Made by a program: the position numbers and the translations under genes. A stretch of DNA of 43,795 nucleotides from Lentisphaeria bacterium (lineage in GTDB: Bacteria > Verrucomicrobiota > Lentisphaeria > Victivallales > UBA1829): the NCBI GenBank assembly GCA_017963105.1, contig JAGCTY010000043.1, positions 1-43,795 on the forward strand. Reading direction: 5' to 3'. Below are positions 1-7,925 of this stretch, piece after piece (within the stretch, counting starts at the first letter, position 1; every line of letters starts with the position of its first letter). Under the pieces are notes generated by a model, which ran no database searches, was not told where the DNA came from, and saw only the letters and a program-made list of their open reading frames with translations.

Positions 1-6
1 CGGGTG

Positions 7-12
7 TATATT
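7..12 (+). promoter_or_regulatory. Probable -10 element (TATATT) for ugd
   Basis: TATATT matches the -10 hexamer seen at most other promoters in this window. The matching -35 would lie left of the window edge, so only half the promoter is visible. It would give a leader of about 100 nt before the dehydrogenase gene. Confidence 0.45.
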
Positions 13-119
13 TTGAGTGAATAAATCATACACAAACTAACAATTCAAAATAACACAACACTTTATGATTCGCATCATCTTTTCCAACGGGGCGAATTAG
101 TTTCCAATATAGCTTAAAT

Positions 120-1304
120 ATGAAAATCGCAGTAGCAGGAACAGGATACGTCGGCCTCTCGATGGCCGTGCTGCTTTCCCAGCACAACACGGTCAGAGCA
201 GTTGATCTTGTCAAGGAAAAAGTTGACATGATCAATGCGGGCAAATCGCCCATCATCGACAAAGAAATCCAGGAGTTTCTTTCCACAAAGAAGCTTGACT
301 TGGAAGCCACGATGGACGGAAACGACGCGTATCAGGATGCCGAGTTCGTCATCATTTCCACCCCAACGAATTACGATCCGAAGCTCAACTATTTCGACAC
401 GTCAAGTGTTGAGTCCGTCATTCAGCAGGTCATTGCCGTGAATCCCAATGCCGTGATTATCATCAAAAGCACGGTTCCTGTGGGGTTCACGGAAAGCGTG
501 CGAGAAAAGTACTGTTTCGACAATATCCTTTTCAGCCCGGAGTTTCTTCGCGAAGGCCGGGCACTTTATGACAACCTGTACCCGAGCAGGATCATTGTCG
601 GGACGCCGGTTCGCAATGCCAGGCTGCACAAAGCAGCCGAAACGTTTGCGAATCTTCTGAAGGACGCCGCGCTCAAGGAAAACATTGAAATCCGGATCAT
701 GAACCCGACCGAAGCCGAGGCGGTAAAGCTTTTCGCCAATACCTACCTCGCGTTACGCGTCAGTTTTTTCAACGAACTTGACACGTATGCGGCAGTCCGC
801 GGCCTGGATTCCAAGTCGATCATCGAAGGCGTCTGCCTGGATCCAAGAATCGGCGACCACTACAACAATCCTTCCTACGGGTACGGCGGGTATTGCCTTC
901 CCAAGGACACGAAGCAGCTGCTCGCGAATTATAACAATGTCCCGCAGAATATCATTTCCGCCATCGTTGCCGCAAACAGCACGAGAAAAGATTTCATCGC
1001 CGAACAGATATTGGACAGGAATCCCAAGGTCGTTGGCATCTACCGTCTGACGATGAAAGCCGGATCTGACAATTTCAGGCAGTCCTCGATCCAGGGGGTC
1101 ATGAAACGCCTGAAGGCAAAAGGGATTGAACTGATCATCTATGAACCGAGCATGAAGGAGGATTCGTTCTTCAACAGCTGCGTCATCCGCGATTTGAACG
1201 TGTTCAAGGAACAAAGCGACATCATTCTGGCGAACCGCTGGAATGAAGACTTGAAGGATGTCTCGGAAAAAGTCTACACCCGCGATTTGTTTAGAGTTGA
1301 CTGA
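120..1304 (+). CDS. ugd: UDP-glucose 6-dehydrogenase
   Basis: This enzyme oxidises UDP-glucose to UDP-glucuronate with two NAD+ in the cytoplasm, giving an acidic precursor for surface polysaccharide. The 394-residue length fits the short bacterial Ugd class. The N-terminus has a Rossmann GTGYVG motif, and the catalytic cysteine (C259) sits in GGYCLPKDT. The SPEFLREG and [21 protein letters not shown] motifs of the family are also present. It is first in a tight run with a glucuronokinase-like gene and a UDP-glucuronate 4-epimerase, so its product is probably used at once by its neighbours. The start is the first ATG, in front of the canonical nucleotide-binding fold. Identification is firm; the glycan it serves is not known. 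Confidence 0.95.
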   Translation: MKIAVAGTGYVGLSMAVLLSQHNTVRAVDLVKEKVDMINAGKSPIIDKEIQEFLSTKKLDLEATMDGNDAYQDAEFVIISTPTNYDPKLNYFDTSSVESVIQQVIAVNPNAVIIIKSTVPVGFTESVREKYCFDNILFSPEFLREGRALYDNLYPSRIIVGTPVRNARLHKAAETFANLLKDAALKENIEIRIMNPTEAEAVKLFANTYLALRVSFFNELDTYAAVRGLDSKSIIEGVCLDPRIGDHYNNPSYGYGGYCLPKDTKQLLANYNNVPQNIISAIVAANSTRKDFIAEQILDRNPKVVGIYRLTMKAGSDNFRQSSIQGVMKRLKAKGIELIIYEPSMKEDSFFNSCVIRDLNVFKEQSDIILANRWNEDLKDVSEKVYTRDLFRVD

Positions 1305-1317
1305 GGAGGCCCCCCCT

Positions 1318-2319
1318 ATGATCATTCGAGAAAAAGCATACCCCCGTGCCGCGCTGATCGGCAACCCGTCCGACGGCTACTTCGGCAAGACGATTGCATT
1401 TGTGTTCCGCAACTACAGCGCCGAGGTCACGCTGTACGAGTCGCCCAGCCTCGAAATTCTGCCGTCCGTGCTGGACTACAACACCTACGAGAACATGGCC
1501 GACCTTGCAAGCAGCATTACGAAGTTCGGCTACTACGGCGGTATCCGTCTGCTCAAAGCCTGCGTGAAAACGTTCTACACCTACTGCATGAAGGAGCACA
1601 TCGCGCTCAGCGGCGACAACTTCACGCTGCGCTACCAGTCGGACATCCCGAACCGTCTCGGCATGGCGGGTTCATCGGCAATCATCACGGCCACCATGCG
1701 TGCCATGATCCGTTTCTTCCAAATCGAAATCCCGAAGCCGGTCCTCGCGAATCTCGTTCTGTCCGTCGAGCTCGACGAGCTCGGCATCAAAGCCGGACTT
1801 CAGGACCGCGTGGCGCAGGTCTACGAGACGCCGGTTTACATGGACTTCAACAAGAACCACATGGAGAAGTTCGGCTACGGCATCTACGAGCCGATCGGGA
1901 TGCCGGACGACCTGCCGCTCTTCATCGCCTACCGAACCGACCTCGCCGAAGGCTCCGAAATCCTGCACAGTCGCCTCGCGCTCGACTACGAAGCAGGAGT
2001 GCCGGAAGTCCATTCAGCCGTACGCGAATGGGCCGCCCTGACCGATCAAGTCCGCGATGCCCTTGCCTCGCACCAATATGACCTCCTGCCCGCGTTGCTC
2101 GACCGCAACTTTGACCTTCGGTGCGAAGTCTGCGGCTCCTCCGTGAGCGAGAAAAACCGTCGGATGGTGCGGATCGCACGGCAGTTCGGCGCCTCGGCCA
2201 AGTTCACCGGTTCCGGCGGCGCCATCATCGGCACATACCGTGCAGACACGTTCGACGACATGCGCCGCGAACTGAAAAAATACGATGTCGAGGTCATAAA
2301 ACCGGAAATAGTGCGATGA
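1318..2319 (+). CDS. Glucuronokinase-like GHMP kinase
   Basis: This 333-residue GHMP-superfamily kinase resembles plant glucuronokinase (GlcA + ATP to GlcA-1-phosphate). Family landmarks are GNPSDGYFGKTI near the N-terminus, GYYGGIRLL, the ATP-binding GMAGSSAI loop, ELGIKAGLQDRVAQVY, GYGIYEP and the C-terminal KFTGSGGAIIG motif. I chose ATG 1318 because GAGGAGG lies just upstream; a longer frame runs back into ugd but only encodes ugd overlap. It sits between ugd and a UDP-glucuronate 4-epimerase, which supports a uronic-acid substrate. With a nucleotidyltransferase it could salvage free glucuronate to UDP-GlcA. Substrate assignment rests on my recall of the plant family and on context; another sugar 1-kinase is possible. 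Confidence 0.82.
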   Translation: MIIREKAYPRAALIGNPSDGYFGKTIAFVFRNYSAEVTLYESPSLEILPSVLDYNTYENMADLASSITKFGYYGGIRLLKACVKTFYTYCMKEHIALSGDNFTLRYQSDIPNRLGMAGSSAIITATMRAMIRFFQIEIPKPVLANLVLSVELDELGIKAGLQDRVAQVYETPVYMDFNKNHMEKFGYGIYEPIGMPDDLPLFIAYRTDLAEGSEILHSRLALDYEAGVPEVHSAVREWAALTDQVRDALASHQYDLLPALLDRNFDLRCEVCGSSVSEKNRRMVRIARQFGASAKFTGSGGAIIGTYRADTFDDMRRELKKYDVEVIKPEIVR

Positions 2320-2363
2320 AGTACCGATTAGGCACTATAACCTGACGAATAGAGGAACATCGG

Positions 2364-3365
2364 ATGAAAATACTTGTAACGGGAACAGCCGGCTTTATCG
2401 GGTTTCATACTTTTCTGGCGCTCCGTGCGGCCGGGCACGACGTCCTGGGCATCGACAACCTTAACTCCTACAACGACGTGCGCCTGAAGCTCGCGCGGCT
2501 CAGGAAGAGCGGATTCAACATCGACGAGATCCTGCTGGACCAGGTCATCGAAGGTTCGCAGGGCGGCCGTTTCGCGAAGATCGACATTGCCGACCGCGAC
2601 GAATTCCAGAAACTTTTCGCAAACGAGAAGTTCGACTCGGTATGCCATCTGGCGGCTCAGCCGGGCGTACGTTACAGCCTCGAAAATCCGTATGCCTATA
2701 TCGACTCCAACATCGTGGCGTTCCTGAACGTGCTGGAGTGCTGCCGCCATTACGATGTCCCGCATCTCGTCTATGCCTCAAGTTCGAGCGTGTACGGCAA
2801 CACGAAGCAGGTGCCGTTTACCACCGACGATCCGGTGAATGAACCGATCAGCCTGTACGCCGCGACCAAGAAGAGCGACGAACTGATGGCGTACTGCTAC
2901 GGACACCTTTATCACTTCTCCACGACCGGGCTGCGCTTCTTCACCGTCTATGGCCCGTGGGGACGCGTCGACATGGCCATGTTCAAGTTCACAAAAGCCA
3001 TCCTGGAGGGCAAGCCCATCGACGTCTACAACTACGGCAACCTTTCACGCGACTTCACCTACATCGACGACATCGTGGAAGGCGTCAAACGCATTGTCAC
3101 GAAGACGCCGGAAACGCCTGAATACCGCCTTTACAACATCGGGCACGGCAGTCCTGTCCAGCTGATGGATTTCATCCGCGCCATCGAAAAGGTCACGGGG
3201 AAGAAGGCCATCCTGAATATGAAGGAAATGCAGAAGGGCGACGTCGTGACGACCTGGGCGGACACGACCGCTCTGGAGCGGGATTTCGGTTATTGCCCGA
3301 AAGTTGGCATTGAGGAAGGTGTCGAAAAGTTCGTGAAGTGGTACCGCGAATTCTACAGCTGCTGA
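2364..3365 (+). CDS. UDP-glucuronate 4-epimerase (extended SDR)
   Basis: This NAD-dependent epimerase interconverts UDP-glucuronate and UDP-galacturonate. At 333 residues it has the extended-SDR glycine motif TGTAGFIG at the N-terminus, the GIDNLNSYND segment typical of the bacterial UDP-GlcA epimerases, catalytic Y165 and K169 in SLYAATKKS, and the TTGLRFFTVYGPWGR and RDFTYIDDIVEG motifs. It follows the glucuronokinase-like gene by 44 bp and directly uses the product of Ugd. The family also includes UDP-glucose and UDP-GlcNAc epimerases, but its N-terminal and central motifs are those of the uronate group. Confidence 0.9.
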   Translation: MKILVTGTAGFIGFHTFLALRAAGHDVLGIDNLNSYNDVRLKLARLRKSGFNIDEILLDQVIEGSQGGRFAKIDIADRDEFQKLFANEKFDSVCHLAAQPGVRYSLENPYAYIDSNIVAFLNVLECCRHYDVPHLVYASSSSVYGNTKQVPFTTDDPVNEPISLYAATKKSDELMAYCYGHLYHFSTTGLRFFTVYGPWGRVDMAMFKFTKAILEGKPIDVYNYGNLSRDFTYIDDIVEGVKRIVTKTPETPEYRLYNIGHGSPVQLMDFIRAIEKVTGKKAILNMKEMQKGDVVTTWADTTALERDFGYCPKVGIEEGVEKFVKWYREFYSC

Positions 3366-3400
3366 ACCGGGATGTCCCAAACCATTTCCTGATTCCGACA

Positions 3401-4579
3401 ATGAAAATAGCGATTCTCGTTTGCTACAATCCGACTCTGGTCAATTTCCGGCTGGATCTGATGTTGGAAATGATCCGCCTCGGTCATCAGGTCGTTGCTG
3501 TAGGAAACGAATCCGCTGACAAATGGGAAAAGATTCTTCGGCCGTACGGGATCGAGTATCGTTACATCAAGATGCAGCGGAATGGCCTGAATCCTGTTCG
3601 GGACTTCTTTTCTTTTGTTCAATTGGTCAAACTGTTGAAAAAGGAAAGACCGGACAGGATCTTTACTTCCCAGGCGAAAATGGTCCTGTATGGAGGGCTT
3701 GCCGCATATTGCATTGGGATCCGGGACGTCTATCCGCTTATAGCGGGACTGGGATCCGTTTTTCTTGCCGGCGGCCTGAAAGGGCGTATTCTCAAGAAAA
3801 TCCTGATGTGCGGTTATCGTCTCTCTTTGCGAAGATCGCCGTCAGTCTTTTTTCAGAATCAGGATGATGCCTCGTTTTTCATAGACAATAAGATCGTTCC
3901 TTCCGACAGAATCGTTTTTCTCAATGGGTCCGGGGTCAATCTGGAAAAGTTTACCAAGCAGCCATTCCCCGGGACCTTCGGTTTCCTCTGCGTCTGCAGG
4001 ATCATCCGTGATAAAGGCGTATTGGAGTATTTATCCGCATGTCGCATGGTCAGAAAGCAGCATCCTGAAATCAGATGTATGCTCGTGGGACCGTTTGATT
4101 CCAATCCCTCCGCGCTCAATCAGGGTGACTTGCAGCCATATATCGACGACGGCAGCATTGAGTATTTCGGGGAACAGACGGATGTCCGGCCATATCTGGC
4201 GCAATGCAGCGTATATGTCCTGCCCTCCTACCGGGAAGGCACCCCGAAATCCGTATTGGAAGCCATGTCATGCGGCAAGGCGATCATCACAACGGATGCC
4301 CCCGGCTGCCGGGAAACTGTGATCGAGGGGCAGAATGGTTCCCTCGTCCCTGTCAAAGATGCGAAAGCCGTTGCGGAGAAAATGCTGTTTCTTTATCAGA
4401 ATCCCGATATCTGCGCACAAATGGGGGATGAAAGCCGTCGGATCGCGGAACAGAGATTTGATGTATGGCTGGTCAATCAGGTCATCCTGCGTACGATGCG
4501 GATCGGAAACGAAGTCGACAGCATCGTTGAGGAACGCGAGCGCAGAAACATCTGCCCATCTGATGAAAAGATCGATTGA
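3401..4579 (+). CDS. GT4-family glycosyltransferase
   Basis: This retaining glycosyltransferase (GT-B fold, 392 residues) probably adds a sugar to a lipid-linked glycan at the inner face of the membrane. The N-terminal domain begins MKIAILVCYNP and has a segment like VYPLIAGLGSVF, which is typical of PglA/TuaC-like GT4 enzymes. The C-terminal donor domain shows VCRIIRDKGVLEY, the E-x7-E-type motif EGTPKSVLEAMSCGKAII, and TTDAPGCRETV. An in-frame ATG at 3338 lies inside the epimerase gene and would add 21 atypical residues, so I prefer 3401. No strong ribosome site is visible. Base composition is a little more AT-rich than the three genes before it. The donor and acceptor sugars cannot be read from the sequence. 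Confidence 0.85.
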   Translation: MKIAILVCYNPTLVNFRLDLMLEMIRLGHQVVAVGNESADKWEKILRPYGIEYRYIKMQRNGLNPVRDFFSFVQLVKLLKKERPDRIFTSQAKMVLYGGLAAYCIGIRDVYPLIAGLGSVFLAGGLKGRILKKILMCGYRLSLRRSPSVFFQNQDDASFFIDNKIVPSDRIVFLNGSGVNLEKFTKQPFPGTFGFLCVCRIIRDKGVLEYLSACRMVRKQHPEIRCMLVGPFDSNPSALNQGDLQPYIDDGSIEYFGEQTDVRPYLAQCSVYVLPSYREGTPKSVLEAMSCGKAIITTDAPGCRETVIEGQNGSLVPVKDAKAVAEKMLFLYQNPDICAQMGDESRRIAEQRFDVWLVNQVILRTMRIGNEVDSIVEERERRNICPSDEKID

Positions 4580-4608
4580 TCATCGTTGCGGAATATAGTC
4601 ATGACAAC

Positions 4609-4637
4609 TTGAAAAAAAAGAGAAAATGAAGTACATT
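4609..4637 (+). promoter_or_regulatory. Sigma70-type promoter TTGAAA-17-TACATT
   Basis: TTGAAA (4609-4614) and TACATT (4632-4637) are separated by 17 bp. They lie about 40 bp before the unknown membrane-protein gene, so that gene may be transcribed apart from the glycosyltransferase. Confidence 0.5.
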
Positions 4638-4679
4638 ATAGAGATATACGATCCGTTTCCAAAAAACTGAATAGAATCT

Positions 4680-5444
4680 ATGCCGGAAAAACAGAGTCAG
4701 CCATCCGAAACAACGGAGAACCCGCACAGCTTCGTACAGGGGAACTGTATATCCGGGGGCGGGGCGTCCTCCGTGCCGGAAGGGGAGAACACATCGTCAG
4801 ATCGGAACACGTCGGTAGATCGGAATCCAGAGTCTGTTCCGCAATCAAAGTTCAAAAAAGTGCTGGCCGCATTGAACGCGTTCCTTGATTCCCTGGATGA
4901 GGAAGAGGAGCCGGAGCCGCCTCCGCCGCCGGAAAAACCGTTGAAAGAATCAATTCGGGATTTCATCGGACGCTGTCGGGCCCCTGAGAAGCGGAAAGTG
5001 ATGCTGAAGGTGTTCGGCGAATGGGCATGGACGATGTTCTTCCGCGGCACGGTGTTTTTCTTCCTGTTCATACTGACGATCTGGGCCACGATCTGGGCTT
5101 TGGATTTCAGCGAAAATCACCGCATTAAGTTTTACCCGCCCGACGAAATCGTAGATTGCCTCACTGCCGAGCATGAAAAACTGGAAGCGGCCGCTTATCA
5201 AATAACACCGGCAACCGATAAAAAAGACAACATCCCGCTTGACTTCTTTGAGTCCAGATGCATTGAGACCGTCAAGCCAATCAGAATCTATGCAGACGAA
5301 TACGGCGTCTACCTTATGACCAGCAAGGGATGGTACAACGGCGAACACGGCATATTCATCGCGAAGGACGAGGAGAAGATGCCGCCGGATATCAACTGGG
5401 GACTGATTGAAGGACGCATCTATACATATGCCATCTACAATTGA
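4680..5444 (+). CDS. Unknown membrane protein, paralogue of 22664-23425
   Basis: I do not recognise a family. The 254-residue protein has a hydrophilic, Ser/Asn/Glu-rich N-terminus (about 1-55), an acidic and proline-rich stretch (EEEEPEPPPPPEKP, about 74-87), a single strong membrane helix (about 117-141) and a C-terminal domain of about 110 residues ending in INWGLIEGRIYTYAIYN. There is no cleavable signal, so the N-terminus is probably cytoplasmic and the C-terminal domain is probably outside. A close paralogue sits 18 kb away at 22664. Both copies lie directly after nucleotide-sugar or glycosyltransferase genes, which suggests, without proving, a role tied to polysaccharide assembly. It has its own promoter and is followed by a terminator. 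Confidence 0.75.
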   Translation: MPEKQSQPSETTENPHSFVQGNCISGGGASSVPEGENTSSDRNTSVDRNPESVPQSKFKKVLAALNAFLDSLDEEEEPEPPPPPEKPLKESIRDFIGRCRAPEKRKVMLKVFGEWAWTMFFRGTVFFFLFILTIWATIWALDFSENHRIKFYPPDEIVDCLTAEHEKLEAAAYQITPATDKKDNIPLDFFESRCIETVKPIRIYADEYGVYLMTSKGWYNGEHGIFIAKDEEKMPPDINWGLIEGRIYTYAIYN

Positions 5445-5533
5445 GGATACTGTGCAATTAAATTCTTCCACGTACCACAAAATCTACTGAGAGCGTTTGC
5501 GCAGCCAATGCAAAGTTTACAGTTTGCAAAGTT

Positions 5534-5575
5534 CAGCCCCCGAAGCCAAAGACAGGTGCGAGGGCTGTTTTTTTT
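5534..5575 (+). terminator. Rho-independent terminator with ACAGGT loop
   Basis: CAGCCCCCG (5534-5542) pairs with CGAGGGCTG (5559-5567) with one mismatch, followed by eight T. The loop carries a GCC...ACAGGT motif shared with the hairpins at 10164 and 17851. Confidence 0.85.
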
Positions 5576-5615
5576 GTCCAAATCCAAGATAATCGAAAAT
5601 ATCCATTATTTCAAC

Positions 5616-5644
5616 TTGCTTTCTCTCGAACATGAGTGTATATT
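5616..5644 (+). promoter_or_regulatory. Sigma70-type promoter TTGCTT-17-TATATT
   Basis: TTGCTT (5616-5621) and TATATT (5639-5644) are 17 bp apart, just after the terminator at 5534. It would start a leader of about 90 nt containing a 19-codon ORF before the nucleotidyltransferase gene. Confidence 0.7.
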
Positions 5645-5686
5645 ACTCGCATGTGCCGTTGACCGCAGGAACCGCGAGAAACAACC

Positions 5687-5746
5687 ATGAAAGAAATCAC
5701 CAACAATTTGTGCGAAAGTGCAAACAAACCCGAAGGGTTATTATGA
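5687..5746 (+). CDS. Possible 19-residue leader peptide overlapping the nucleotidyltransferase start
   Basis: ATG at 5687 opens a 19-codon frame (MKEITNNLCESANKPEGLL). Its TGA (5744-5746) overlaps the ATG (5743) of the next gene in an ATGA arrangement. AGGA lies about 10 bp upstream of the leader start, while the downstream gene has no clear ribosome site of its own. This suggests translational coupling. No run of one amino-acid codon is present, so classical attenuation is not indicated. Confidence 0.35.
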   Translation: MKEITNNLCESANKPEGLL

Positions 5747-6480
5747 AATGTCTGATTCTTGCCGCTGGATATGCAACTAGATTGTATCCGCTTACCGAAA
5801 ATTTTCCCAAGCCACTCTTGAAGGTACAGGACAAACCAATCCTCGACTGGCTACTGGAAGACATCAATAACGCCGGGATTGTCAATCAGTATGCGGTCAT
5901 CACCAACCACAAGTTCGCCAAACACTTCCAGGAATGGGCATCCGTGCATCCGCTTCCCATCACGGTTCTGGATGACGGCACGAAGACCAACGAAACTCGT
6001 CTCGGTGCAGTTCGGGATATTCAGTTTGCGATTGATGCGCTCGCCCTGAAGGAAGATCTGCTTGTCATCGCCGGTGACAATTTGCTGAATTTTAGTCTTC
6101 ATGGATTCATTCGTTATGCACAGGAAAAGAAGACGACATGCATCATGCGTTACTGGGAACCGGATGTGAATAAACTCCACAAGACGGGCGTAGCGGAAGT
6201 GGACGGTTCTGATCGGATCGTGGGCATGGAAGAGAAACCCGCCAACCCGAAAAGCAACTGGTGCACTCCTCCGTTCTATATCTACAAGGCAGCGGATGTT
6301 CCGCTTGTGAAAGAAGGCATCGAATCACACTGCGGCGTGGATGCACCGGGAAGCTTTATCGCTTGGCTGTGTATGCAAACGACCGTTCATGCGTATGAAA
6401 TGCCAGGACGGAGATTCGATATCGGCAATCTGGATAGCTATCATCTTGTTCAGGAAACATACAAGGGAATAGAGAAATAG
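5743..6480 (+). CDS. Sugar-1-phosphate nucleotidyltransferase
   Basis: This 245-residue enzyme of the RmlA-like nucleotidyltransferase family joins an NTP to a sugar (or similar) phosphate. The N-terminal signature is LAAGYATRLYPLTENFPKPLL-like, with the GxxTRL nucleotide loop and the FPKPL lysine. Further motifs are the metal-binding AGDN (around 105-110) and VGMEEKP. A longer frame from 5632 exists, but the canonical start of the fold and the ATGA overlap support 5743. It lacks the left-handed helix domain of bifunctional GlmU. The substrate is not known. A sugar 1-phosphate made by the nearby GHMP kinase is one possibility; glucose-1-phosphate thymidylylation or another NTP transfer is equally open. 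Confidence 0.85.
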   Translation: MKCLILAAGYATRLYPLTENFPKPLLKVQDKPILDWLLEDINNAGIVNQYAVITNHKFAKHFQEWASVHPLPITVLDDGTKTNETRLGAVRDIQFAIDALALKEDLLVIAGDNLLNFSLHGFIRYAQEKKTTCIMRYWEPDVNKLHKTGVAEVDGSDRIVGMEEKPANPKSNWCTPPFYIYKAADVPLVKEGIESHCGVDAPGSFIAWLCMQTTVHAYEMPGRRFDIGNLDSYHLVQETYKGIEK

Positions 6481-6503
6481 GTCAATCGAAGATTAATCCC
6501 TCA

Positions 6504-7847
6504 ATGGAAATAGATATTCGGAACAAAGATGGTTGGTTCTTTCAAGACCAAGACAAGAGTATTGTTCATGAGATAACAACCATTGGGATTAACGAGCTTT
6601 TAGCCTTAGCGCAGGAGGAGGATTGTTGGGTTGATTACATACGTTGTCTAGTTCATGAAAGAGAAAAAGCCATATCTGATGGGAGTTGGTGGTCAAGGCC
6701 AGAGAGTTCCTTTTTCAAAGAAGAATGCCTTTTCTTGAATACGGAAGGCACGGTACACTCTTTCCCTTATGGAAAAAGGATTATCACATTCCCGATTCGG
6801 AGACATCTCTTCAGAGGCGAGAATCAAATGTTTCCAACATCTGTTCCATCTCTGAACCGAATGTTATCGAAAATTGAGGATGAAACTGAAAAAGAATTGT
6901 ACCGCGCAGTATCATATCTTAGAAAAAATGAGTTCGGAAACCTTATTTGGCAGATTGATGTTGTTCCTTACTGGGAGGCGAAGATCAGCGATATCAATTA
7001 CGATGCTTTAGCACAGCATTATGGATTTGAAACTCACTTGTTGGATTTAACAAATGATATTAGGATAGCTCTTTTTTTTGCCACTTGCAAATATGACCCC
7101 GTCACGCATACCTATGCACCATTGACTCATCAGGATATTACTAAAAATGAAAATACACAATATGGATTTATCTATCATGCCCCCGACTGGATCGTAGATT
7201 ACATGAACGGAGGTGGCGGGTTGCGTTGGGGCGAGCAGCATTTACCCCGTACAAAAGAAGAAATAAAAGATATTCACTTCAACCTGCAGTCAGGCGATAT
7301 GGACGGGGTAGCCATGCAAATCGGATATCAACCGCTTTACCGATGTCATTGTCAAAGCGGTTACATCTTCCCGATGAGAAATGAAACACCCCTTCAAACA
7401 AGCCCATATTTCGAGATCATCAGATTTAAACAATCGGAAGCATTATCAAAGGCCATCTACAAATTAATGAAAAATGGGGAAACTGTCTTCCCCGATGAAG
7501 GGATAACGGAAATAAACGATATCCTGTTGCAACTTCAAAATACTACAACCTTTTCGAATTCTGCATTGGAAGAAGTATACCATTTTGATGGAATAGACAA
7601 AACAATCTTTCCTTCTTTTGATTCATTAAAAGATTCGATCAATGGTTTTAAAACTTCTAATGGAAAAATAACAATCAATGATAATGTCAATGTGCCATCC
7701 ATTCCATCAGAAAAACTAAAAAGAATCAATAATTATTACAATAACAGGGACTTGCTTGCCCCAATTGGGGGGAAGATATACCAACGACCAGAAGATAAGA
7801 AATATAGAGAAAACTGTTGTAAAATGATTTATGGTTATTTGTTTTAA
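6504..7847 (+). CDS. FRG-domain protein
   Basis: This 447-residue protein carries an FRG domain, named for the Phe-Arg-Gly motif seen here as HLFRGEN (about residue 100), followed by the hallmark AQHYGFETHLLDLTNDIRIALFFA-type segment (LDLT core). FRG domains occur in accessory and phage-related genes and their biochemical role is not settled. The gene is clearly more AT-rich than the glycan genes around it, a sign of transfer. It starts 23 bp after the nucleotidyltransferase stop with no promoter of its own visible. The C-terminal third is Asn/Ile/Lys-rich and unrecognised. It is the first gene of an accessory island with a transposase and a broken nuclease, so a defence-type role is possible but unproven. 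Confidence 0.75.
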   Translation: MEIDIRNKDGWFFQDQDKSIVHEITTIGINELLALAQEEDCWVDYIRCLVHEREKAISDGSWWSRPESSFFKEECLFLNTEGTVHSFPYGKRIITFPIRRHLFRGENQMFPTSVPSLNRMLSKIEDETEKELYRAVSYLRKNEFGNLIWQIDVVPYWEAKISDINYDALAQHYGFETHLLDLTNDIRIALFFATCKYDPVTHTYAPLTHQDITKNENTQYGFIYHAPDWIVDYMNGGGGLRWGEQHLPRTKEEIKDIHFNLQSGDMDGVAMQIGYQPLYRCHCQSGYIFPMRNETPLQTSPYFEIIRFKQSEALSKAIYKLMKNGETVFPDEGITEINDILLQLQNTTTFSNSALEEVYHFDGIDKTIFPSFDSLKDSINGFKTSNGKITINDNVNVPSIPSEKLKRINNYYNNRDLLAPIGGKIYQRPEDKKYRENCCKMIYGYLF

Positions 7848-7863
7848 GCATTTGACCGAATGT

Positions 7864-7891
7864 TTGACTTTCCCTAAATAGAGTTTATATT
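7864..7891 (+). promoter_or_regulatory. Sigma70-type promoter TTGACT-16-TATATT
   Basis: TTGACT (7864-7869) and TATATT (7886-7891) are 16 bp apart and sit about 35 bp before the transposase ATG. A good GGAGG lies at 7916-7920. Confidence 0.7.
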
Positions 7892-7925
7892 ATCATCCCC
7901 GTTTACCATAATTCCGGAGGTTCCC

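Noticed and set aside
3338..3400. Earlier start for the first GT4 glycosyltransferase
   Set aside because: It lies inside the epimerase gene and adds residues that do not fit the family N-terminus.
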